The notes under the pieces were generated by a model. It ran no database searches and had not been told where the DNA came from. It saw only the letters and a program-made list of their open reading frames with translations. The position numbers and the translations under genes are program-made. DNA of 64,000 nt from an uncultured Lachnospiraceae bacterium (GTDB lineage Bacteria; Bacillota; Clostridia; Lachnospirales; Lachnospiraceae): assembly GCA_900539715.1 (NCBI GenBank), contig UQDA01000011.1, positions 28,729 to 92,728 on the forward strand, given 5' to 3'. The stretch's first letter is position 1; every line of letters starts with the position of its first letter. Shown here piece after piece: positions 58,474 through 64,000 of the stretch.

Positions 58474-58618
58474 CCTTAATACACTTTTTCCCTATCCACC
58501 TAAAATGACACTTTTCCCTGTTCATCCCTCCAATTTTCCTTATATATTCGGGGTTTTTCGTCTTTTTTCGGTATTTCTCACTTCACCTCTTTTATGTCAT
58601 TCTTTCTATCTGTAAACA
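58474..58618 (-). repeat. Prophage left end with transposase-binding-like boxes
   Basis: Inward TG at 58618; L1 AAAGAATGACAT on the minus strand at 58605-58594; L2 CCTAAAATGACACTTTTCCC at 58499-58518; L3 CCTTAATACACTTTTTCCCT at 58474-58493. L2 and L3 are 25 bp apart and share CCTwAA...ACACTTTT(T)CCC. Probable MuA sites like Mu L1-L3. Confidence 0.8.
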
Positions 58619-58623
58619 CCTGC
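58619..58623 (+). repeat. 5-bp target site duplication (left flank)
   Basis: CCTGC, identical to 21304-21308. Confidence 0.92.
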
Positions 58624-58739
58624 TCCATCCCCTTCGTCACGTTCCGGGGCGTGCATCCTCCCAGCATCACAGCTGCCAGGAAGATGCAGGCCATCCTGAC
58701 TCCGGCACATTTCATAAGCATTTTTCTAATGCTGTTCAT
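58619..58739 (-). pseudogene. Lipoprotein gene, 5' part split off by the prophage
   Basis: Forty codons: basic start (MNSIRKMLMKCAGVRM), hydrophobic ACIFLAAVML and lipobox G-G-C29, then TPRNVTKGMEQ. The start overlaps the threonine aldolase stop (ATGA), so it belongs to that operon. Reading on into the prophage adds 13 residues to a TGA at 58578; that short product is an accident of insertion. The rest of the gene is at 20825-21308. Confidence 0.9.
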
Positions 58740-59779
58740 GCTCCTTTGCTCTCCTGTAAAATCTGCTCCAGCGCGTCCAGATCTTCCTGCTTCGTAGCCC
58801 AGCTTGTTGCAAAACGCACCGCTGCGCCTCCTCCTTCCAGCTCTTCCCAGATTTCAAAGCTCACTTTCTGTTCCAGCATTTTTCTCTGTGCTGCATCCAG
58901 AACTGCAAACTGCTGGTTTGTCGGCGAATCCAGCCACAGGGGACAACCGTTTTCCACGAGTATCTTTTTCAGTTTCATCGCCATATCGATGGCATGCTCC
59001 GAAATTTTCAGATAGAGCCCGTCCGTAAACAGCGTTTCAAACTGAATCCCCAAAAGACGGCCTTTTGCAAGAACCGCCCCCTGCTGTTTCATCAGCGTAA
59101 AAAATCCCGGAATCGTATTTTTTCCCGGAAATACAACGGCCTCACCAAACAACGCTCCTACCTTTGTCCCGCCGATATAAAACACGTCGCAATTCAGCGC
59201 CACATCCTTCAGCGTCACATCCGTATCTCTTGCCGCAAGCCCGTATCCCAGACGCGCTCCGTCCAGAAACAGCGGGATACTGTATTCATCACACACCCTG
59301 CGAAGCGCCTCCAGCTCTGCCTTCGTATAGAGCGTGCCGAATTCTGTCGGATGAGAAATATATACCATACCAGGCTGAACCATATGCGTACAGCTTCCGT
59401 CCCGATAAAATGCTTCCAGATATTTTTTGACTGCCTGCGCCTCCAGCTTTCCATCCTGATTCGGAAGCGTGATCACCTTATGCCCGCCGCTTTCGATTGC
59501 CCCTGCCTCATGTACGCCAATATGCCCCGTATCTGCCGCAACTACCCCCTCAAATGGTTTTAGCAGTCCTTTTATCACTGTCGCATTTGTCTGGGTTCCT
59601 CCCACGAGAAAAAATATTTCCGCTTCCGGACAACCGCATGCTTCCCGTATTCTTGCCTTCGCCCGTTCACAATAGCTGTCGTTTCCATATCCGAGCGTCT
59701 GCTCCATATTTGTTTCCATAAGCCGCTCCAAAATTGCCGGATGCGCGCCCTCCATATAATCACAGTTAAAATATAACAT
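58736..59779 (-). CDS. Low-specificity L-threonine aldolase family (PLP enzyme)
   Basis: 347 residues. The PLP lysine is in FYIGGTKVGALFGEAVVF; other motifs are LVGGTQTNATVIKGLL and DGARLGYGLA. The family splits threonine or allo-threonine to glycine and acetaldehyde, or acts as a beta-eliminating lyase. First recognisable gene of the operon with the interrupted lipoprotein. Confidence 0.9.
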   Translation of the reverse strand: MLYFNCDYMEGAHPAILERLMETNMEQTLGYGNDSYCERAKARIREACGCPEAEIFFLVGGTQTNATVIKGLLKPFEGVVAADTGHIGVHEAGAIESGGHKVITLPNQDGKLEAQAVKKYLEAFYRDGSCTHMVQPGMVYISHPTEFGTLYTKAELEALRRVCDEYSIPLFLDGARLGYGLAARDTDVTLKDVALNCDVFYIGGTKVGALFGEAVVFPGKNTIPGFFTLMKQQGAVLAKGRLLGIQFETLFTDGLYLKISEHAIDMAMKLKKILVENGCPLWLDSPTNQQFAVLDAAQRKMLEQKVSFEIWEELEGGGAAVRFATSWATKQEDLDALEQILQESKGA

Positions 59780-59790
59780 GCCGTCTCTCC

Positions 59791-59985
59791 TTATCTCTGC
59801 TGTTCCAAAAGCTCATAAAGCGCATCATCTCCGATACTGATCCACGCATCCTCTTCCTCCTCGTTCAGTCCGAGAAACTGCGCCAGCGTCCGGGTGTCAT
59901 CACTGTTGTTCCACTCATCCACATAATCGTCGATTTCTTCAAATTCTATTTCTCCTGCCAGATAACGCGTTTTAAAATTTTCCAT
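59791..59985 (-). CDS. Small acidic conserved protein
   Basis: 64 residues from ATG 59985 (CGGAG). Very acidic (EIEFEEIDDYVDEWNNSDDT; LGLNEEEEDAWISIGDDALY). Similar short proteins occur widely in Lachnospiraceae; function unknown. 11 bp before threonine aldolase, same operon. Confidence 0.75.
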   Translation of the reverse strand: MENFKTRYLAGEIEFEEIDDYVDEWNNSDDTRTLAQFLGLNEEEEDAWISIGDDALYELLEQQR

Positions 59986-60248
59986 TGTTTTTTTCTCCGT
60001 TTTCTTATTCTTTTTCGGCAACAGGCATTGCTATAATTTCAGAAATCATATGCAATTCTCTGTGTCAGAATGGTCCGCGGCCTATCCCTATCTCCCGAAC
60101 GGGAAATTCTAACCGGCCTGCAATAAAACCGATAAATCTTGTATTGTAAGCATAGAAATACTCCCCTTTATCAGAGTTGTTCCATTCTCGTTCCGTAACA
60201 GTTCTCCTTTAATATATCAGTTCCTGTTAATTTAGAAAAGAGGATTTG

Positions 60249-60410
60249 CTACAATGTCAATATTTTTTTTAAATCCTTCGCAGATTCATGCTCCCGCCTC
60301 CGGACAAACTTCTCGAAGCGGTCTGCCGGACGAATAATCTTATAGTAGTACTCCTGATCTACATGAATCCGGGCAAGTTCCCTCTTGTCTACTATACAGG
60401 TTGAGGCTAA
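60249..60410 (-). pseudogene. Gene remnant, C-terminal end only
   Basis: Open frame without start: IVDKRELARIHVDQEYYYKI then IRPADRFEKFVRRREHESA and KDLKKILTL, stop at 60249. Charged and protein-like; family not recognised. Upstream in-frame sequence runs into the terminator hairpin, so the 5' part was probably lost when the element inserted. Confidence 0.4.
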
Positions 60411-60424
60411 TCCGTATGGACAAA

Positions 60425-60460
60425 AAGATGGTCCTGCATCTCCTGCAAGACCATTTTTTT
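60425..60460. terminator. Bidirectional terminator beside the serine recombinase element
   Basis: ATGGTCCTGCA and TGCAAGACCAT arms, 5-nt loop, T7 on the plus strand and T5 on the minus strand. Likely ends leftward transcription from the recombinase. Confidence 0.7.
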
Positions 60461-60620
60461 CATATCATGGGCACTGGTATGTTTGCCATGCTTAACAAAT
60501 ATATTTTTATACCCTGTGACAACAGAACTCTTACTTGCGGGGGTTCTTGATAGCAGCCTGCGCCGTACATACCTTGTGTATATAACGATGTACATTTTGA
60601 ATTAGAGCTGTCCGGGCAGC

Positions 60621-62363
60621 TCACCGACGCAGGCTGCCCGGAAAAGGGATGGTGTGCCCCTCCTCATCAGCAAAAGGACCAAAGTGTAATTTACTATCCA
60701 TAGAGCAGGTCGTGTACTTCCTCTGACCGGCTAAATTCAGAAAGGCAACTGTGGGCTGCGGAGAAAAGTCCAAGCACCAGGCAAAGCGGGAATCAGACAG
60801 TGGTGTAACCTGTGAAACAAAGAGATCAATGAAATCCTCGCTTACCAGACCGTCATGCATTTCAACTGCCTCGCACAACGCTGCTTCAATGGCTTCCATA
60901 TCCAGGCGTCCGGGATTGTAGTCCTCTGAAGCAATTTGAGCTTTGCTCTGACGAAGGGCCTCCATCTGCTGCTGAATTTCTATGGTCCGCTGGAGGAACT
61001 TATCCTGCTCAATCTCTCCACGGGCACGGACTACAACCAAGTCATCCAGCTGTTGTTGGAGCAACTGAACAGAATCATCTTTCGCTTTCATCAAATCTGC
61101 TCGACGATCTGCGTCTGGCTTGTAGCAAGCATCCAGCATTTTGCAGGTCTGGAGGACGATTTCTCTTTGGTCTCCCCATACCCTCTCAAATATTTTGGAG
61201 GCCATCAGTTCCAGTTTGCTTTGTCCAACTGGCTTGATCTCACAGATAGGTGTTGGATTGCCTTGTTCATTCTGAAGGCGGATGCGGGGGGTATCATGGT
61301 GTCGCTTGCATTCATATCCATAGATAGGCTTTCCTGCATTATTGGTTCTCCAACGATGTCGAAGCATGGGAGAACCACAACGACACCTCATTTTTCTGCC
61401 CCACACATTCTGAGCCTGCTGAATACCAAAACTCCGTGTACGGCCTTTCTCATCAGTCAGCCGTTTGGTCCTACTGCGACGAATGGCATTACACCGCTCG
61501 TACTGTTCCTCCGAGATAATCTGAGGGAAGCCACCTTTTACATAGACAAACTCGCTCTCGTCACGCTTGATTCTCTTTTGCTCCAAATAGTTATTGGAAT
61601 AGGACTGACAGTAAACTGTGTACCCCAGATAGTTTTTTCGCTTGATGATCTTTGATACTTTTCCGGCATCCCACTTGACCTTACCTACTCCGTTTTTGCG
61701 TCCAAGGCGGGTTAGCTCTTTTGCTACTAAGGTTTCTCCCATGCCGGAATCATAGAGGTCAAAAATCATTTTTACAGTTTCCGCCTGATCGGGATCAATT
61801 TCAAACTGCTTGGTGAGTTTGTTCCTGGTATATCCGAAAATGTTCCCGTTTCCATAGAGGACTCCTTTTTCGCGGCTGACCCGTTGTCCTGCAAGAGAGC
61901 GTTCACTGATTTTGCGGCTCTCTTCCTGTGCCATAGTAGCCATAATGGTCAGCCGCAACTCGCCATCACCGTCAAGAGTCCAAATGTTATCATTCACAAA
62001 ATAGACTTCAATCCCTATGGCGGCGAATTGGCGAACACAGACCAATGCATCTACCGTATTTCTGGCAAAGCGGCAGACCTCGCGAGTGACAATCAAATCG
62101 AATTTTTGCTGTTTGGCATCCTCCATCATCCGCATAAAGACATCCCGCTTATAGACCTGAGTTCCGGTAATGCCTTGGTCGATGTAGCGGTTGATAACAT
62201 TCCATTGAGGATGAAATCGAGCAACATCATCATACCACTGCATCTGATTTTGCAAGGCTTTGACCTGGGCCTCGTGTTCTGTTGAGGCACGGCCATATAT
62301 GACTGCCCGACAGGGTTTGTCCCGAAAAGATCGAGATAATGAGTACGGAGACATATTGTACAT
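60621..62363 (-). CDS. Large serine recombinase (integrase of second element)
   Basis: 580 residues. Catalytic domain starts AVIYGRASTEHEAQ (nucleophilic Ser in R-A-S-T), DLIVTREVCRFARNTVDALV, MAQEESRKISERSLAGQR; then the recombinase domain (FGYTRNKLTKQFEI), a zinc ribbon (MRCRCGSP ... YECKRHH) and a coiled coil (QLLQQQLDDLVVVRARGEI). AAGGAGG at 62363. Family members insert and excise mobilisable elements between short att sites. Confidence 0.92.
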   Translation of the reverse strand: MYNMSPYSLSRSFRDKPCRAVIYGRASTEHEAQVKALQNQMQWYDDVARFHPQWNVINRYIDQGITGTQVYKRDVFMRMMEDAKQQKFDLIVTREVCRFARNTVDALVCVRQFAAIGIEVYFVNDNIWTLDGDGELRLTIMATMAQEESRKISERSLAGQRVSREKGVLYGNGNIFGYTRNKLTKQFEIDPDQAETVKMIFDLYDSGMGETLVAKELTRLGRKNGVGKVKWDAGKVSKIIKRKNYLGYTVYCQSYSNNYLEQKRIKRDESEFVYVKGGFPQIISEEQYERCNAIRRSRTKRLTDEKGRTRSFGIQQAQNVWGRKMRCRCGSPMLRHRWRTNNAGKPIYGYECKRHHDTPRIRLQNEQGNPTPICEIKPVGQSKLELMASKIFERVWGDQREIVLQTCKMLDACYKPDADRRADLMKAKDDSVQLLQQQLDDLVVVRARGEIEQDKFLQRTIEIQQQMEALRQSKAQIASEDYNPGRLDMEAIEAALCEAVEMHDGLVSEDFIDLFVSQVTPLSDSRFAWCLDFSPQPTVAFLNLAGQRKYTTCSMDSKLHFGPFADEEGHTIPFPGSLRR

Positions 62364-62483
62364 AGCATCTTCCTCCTTTAGTGTTCCTGATTTCTTCTGA
62401 CAAAACGAGAATACTCAAAAAATCTTTAATCTGCAATGATATGGACACTGGGCTGACATCCTTGACAACCCAGCGCAAAAAAA

Positions 62484-62606
62484 CTACTTGTTCTGATAGG
62501 TTCGTTTCACATTAAAATAGGTTGCTTCGTTGATAAGTCCCTTCTTGTAGAGCATATCAATCAGCTTTAAGCACACATAAGTGCGGTCAATAATTGTTTC
62601 ATTCAT
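62484..62606 (-). CDS. Small SHOCT-like protein
   Basis: 40 residues: MNETIIDRTYVCLKLIDMLY then KKGLINEATYFNVKRTYQNK. The end resembles SHOCT-type short helical motifs (LYKKGLINEATY). Overlaps the MobC-like stop (ATGAATGA). Role unknown; found next to recombinases. Confidence 0.65.
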   Translation of the reverse strand: MNETIIDRTYVCLKLIDMLYKKGLINEATYFNVKRTYQNK

Positions 62607-62970
62607 GGCTCATATCCTCCGGTAAGTGATGCTGTTGTGGTAATGCTGCAAGCCGGATCTTTTGAAGTGTCAACGCCGTAAGGCTGGATAATGTATAGTA
62701 TTCGACGGGGCTGAGCGCAGACGCCTTGTTGTCTGCCGCGCGAGCTGCCATTGTATCAATACTGCGGCGAAGTTTAGCCAATTCATCAATCAGAGCTACA
62801 TAGTCTGCTGGAGGGAGTTCAACAGGACGAACTCCTTTAATTAAACTGCGGATATATGCGCCTCTGGATGACGCACCTACACGACGAACTTGATTATCCA
62901 GATCCGCCAAATCATCTTCCGTGAATCGTACATAGGCTATTTGGGTTGCACAGACATCTTTCTTGTTCAT
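62599..62970 (-). CDS. MobC-like mobilisation protein
   Basis: 123 residues. Text YVRFTEDDLADLDNQVRRVG and SSRGAYIRSLIKG with LIDELAKLRRSIDTMA matches the MobC relaxosome accessory family (ribbon-helix-helix). It would help a relaxase nick oriT; no relaxase is in the window. Confidence 0.8.
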   Translation of the reverse strand: MNKKDVCATQIAYVRFTEDDLADLDNQVRRVGASSRGAYIRSLIKGVRPVELPPADYVALIDELAKLRRSIDTMAARAADNKASALSPVEYYTLSSLTALTLQKIRLAALPQQHHLPEDMSHE

Positions 62971-63194
62971 AACCTCGCCTCATTTCCTGAATGGTGGCGT
63001 GTCGATTTACGAGGAGTAATGATATAGTCATACCCATTGCGGACCCCACAATAAGTACAGGTATCTTTTACAAGTTGATAGCGATCCACACGCTGAATCC
63101 TTATGGTTGGCACATTATAAAAAGCATTGGCACAAGTTGCACACAGGCAAATCATCTGCGGCCTCTGTTGCCGATTTTCAGTTTCTTGTTTCAT
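62967..63194 (-). CDS. Zinc-ribbon small protein of mobile element
   Basis: 75 residues: CLCATCANAFYNVPTIRIQR and DTCTYCGVRNGYDYII give two CxxC-like pairs. Overlaps MobC start by 4 bp. Common cargo-neutral gene in Clostridia conjugative elements; function unknown. Confidence 0.75.
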   Translation of the reverse strand: MKQETENRQQRPQMICLCATCANAFYNVPTIRIQRVDRYQLVKDTCTYCGVRNGYDYIITPRKSTRHHSGNEARL

Positions 63195-63320
63195 GGCCTG
63201 TTCGCTCCTATTACTGTTAATTTAGAGACTGAGGGACCCAATACCCTTCCCTGGCATTTGTGCCTCTCACTTGTAGGCCACGGCAGAGGCCGTTTGTTGC
63301 ACAGATTACGAAATTTAATT

Positions 63321-63361
63321 CAAAAAGTAGCATAGCCCTGCCAAAATGGCAGGGCTATGCT
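63321..63361. terminator. Intrinsic terminator
   Basis: Perfect 13-bp stem GCATAGCCCTGCC with loop AAAAT/ATTTT-type and T5 on the minus strand, after the sigma-like gene. Confidence 0.85.
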
Positions 63362-63377
63362 TTCGATGGTTTGTTGC

Positions 63378-64000
63378 TTAAGGATTATAGTGCATCATGG
63401 CATCCTGTATCTTCTTAATTTTTCTGCATATTGAGGACCGATTGCCCCCTTGCTTACGAGCAATTTCTGCGGCAGAAAAACCCTCACACAAAAGGCGAGC
63501 AATTTGTTCCAGGTCTTTGGGAAGTGAAGTGAGAAAATCTTCTACTTCCAATTCAAGCTGCACGCGTTCCATATCATCACCTGTATAGTACCCTCCCATT
63601 CCTTCAGGGTCCTGAGCATCCAAAGAACAGTGACGGCGTGTTTGTGTGTGTTGATTATTGTATTCCAAGCGATCCAGTTCTCGCAATTCGGCAATCCAAG
63701 CTCCATTGACACAGGAAGTATCGTCTGCTCCTAAAACCAGCGTAGAACGCGATCCATCTGCAAAGTAGTAGACATAGGTATCGTGTCTTTGGGGAGAGTT
63801 CGTATGAACCACATCTTGATTGATAGTTCCTAATTCTTGGCGATGTGTTTTATAACGAGCTTGTGAGCACTCGGTAATAACTCTTTCGTTGTGACCATCA
63901 ACATTTTCGGTTGTCTCAATAAAAAAGCGCCCAGTAAAGCAACCGTTGCGGCGTGCCTTACTGAACGCTGAAAAACTGATTTCCTCCCATTCCTGTGGGC
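63378..64000 (-). CDS. Sigma-70-like regulatory protein of the element (5' end outside window)
   Basis: The frame is open to the window edge (~206 codons seen). C-terminal part DFLTSLPKDLEQIARLLCEG then FSAAEIARKQGGNRSSICRK is a sigma region-4-like HTH. The visible N-terminal part (SFSAFSKARRNGCFTGRFFI) has no clear domain. Such proteins are frequent regulators in Tn916-like and other Firmicutes conjugative or mobilisable elements. A GTG at 63812 would be an internal start and is not preferred. Confidence 0.7.
   Translation of the reverse strand, partial: PQEWEEISFSAFSKARRNGCFTGRFFIETTENVDGHNERVITECSQARYKTHRQELGTINQDVVHTNSPQRHDTYVYYFADGSRSTLVLGADDTSCVNGAWIAELRELDRLEYNNQHTQTRRHCSLDAQDPEGMGGYYTGDDMERVQLELEVEDFLTSLPKDLEQIARLLCEGFSAAEIARKQGGNRSSICRKIKKIQDAMMHYNP

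Larger units (their letters stand above)
21309..58618. mobile_element. Complete Mu-like transposable prophage with contractile tail (37,310 bp)
   Basis: Both ends start 5'-TGT reading inward and carry the box AAAGAATGACAT at the same offset (14-25). A 5-bp duplication flanks them and the interrupted host gene is restored by precise removal. Contents from left (high coordinate): repressor, Cro/Ner-like gene, early genes with MuA, MuB, Gam, GemA and Mor, late terminator/promoter, head, tail, fibre shufflon, holin, endolysin. Nearly all genes are on the minus strand. No essential module looks broken, so it may be inducible. Confidence 0.95.
60022..60620. other. Intergenic junction between chromosome and second element
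   Basis: About 600 bp without an intact gene. Contains an AT-rich part (60022-60248, nothing recognised), a start-less coding remnant (60249-60410), and a terminator-like hairpin (60425-60460). The element attachment site should lie here or beyond the window. Confidence 0.5.

Noticed and set aside
21343..58513. Direct repeat AGTGTCATTTTA(A/G)GTG near both prophage ends as attL/attR
   Set aside because: It lies inside the TG-to-CA ends set by the CCTGC duplication and frame restoration. It is better read as internal transposase-binding boxes (R2 and L2).
58578..58739. A complete 53-residue lipoprotein gene
   Set aside because: The last 13 codons and the stop are prophage sequence; joining across the duplication restores a 199-residue gene.
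60407..60595. 62-codon minus-strand frame beside the serine recombinase
   Set aside because: No ribosome site and its end falls in the terminator hairpin; no recognisable family.

Overview
The window looks like the chromosome of a Lachnospiraceae-type Clostridia. This is inferred from the YesMN-regulated CUT1 sugar ABC transporter, BioY, an acetyl-CoA acetyltransferase, acetyl-type MetA, strong AGGAGG ribosome binding sites and the phage families present. No rRNA, tRNA or CRISPR array was seen.

Region 1 (1-21308) is ordinary chromosome: the end of an AraC regulator; a sugar-binding lipoprotein with two permeases, divergent from a YesM/YesN-like two-component system; an acyltransferase plus a large deacetylase-like carbohydrate protein; rRNA pseudouridine synthase, DNA ligase and MetA; peroxiredoxin, thiolase, YaaA, nucleoid-associated protein, BioY and an M32 carboxypeptidase. 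It ends in the 3' part of a lipoprotein gene.

Region 2 (21309-58618, 37,310 bp) is a complete Mu-like transposable prophage inserted in that lipoprotein gene. The boundaries are set by a 5-bp target duplication (CCTGC), 5'-TG ends that share a 12-bp box at the same offset, and exact restoration of the host reading frame when prophage and one duplication are removed. The left end (high coordinate) carries the repressor, a divergent Cro/Ner-like gene and an early operon with MuA transposase, MuB ATPase, a secreted transglycosylase, Gam, GemA and a Mor-family activator. Late genes follow: terminase, SPP1-like portal, MuF protein with a metallopeptidase tail, scaffold, capsid, connectors, contractile sheath and tube, a frameshifted tail chaperone, tape measure, PBSX/Xkd-type baseplate, fibres, holin, a DUF2829 (Tad2-like) protein and GH25 endolysin. 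It is a mosaic of Mu-type replication, SPP1-type head and Xkd-type myovirus tail.

Three things stand out. (i) A tail-fibre shufflon: four short sites, all encoding Leu-Ser-Arg-Asp-Leu in the fibre frame, bound two invertible segments. Each holds two fibre C-termini back to back, and a XerC/D-like recombinase lies between the segments. One C-terminus is joined to the fibre stem and three appear silent. (ii) Small self-cleaving RNAs in the early operon: three type II hammerhead ribozymes, each just upstream of a small gene, and one twister ribozyme in front of the transglycosylase gene. (iii) A probable MuF polymorphic toxin with an overlapping small acidic immunity candidate, followed by a terminator.

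Region 3 (58619-60021) resumes the chromosome with the lipoprotein 5' part, a threonine aldolase in the same operon and a small acidic protein. Region 4 (60022-64000) is a junction with a gene remnant and then one end of a second mobile element: a large serine recombinase, a small protein, a MobC-like protein, a zinc-ribbon protein and a sigma-like protein running off the window.
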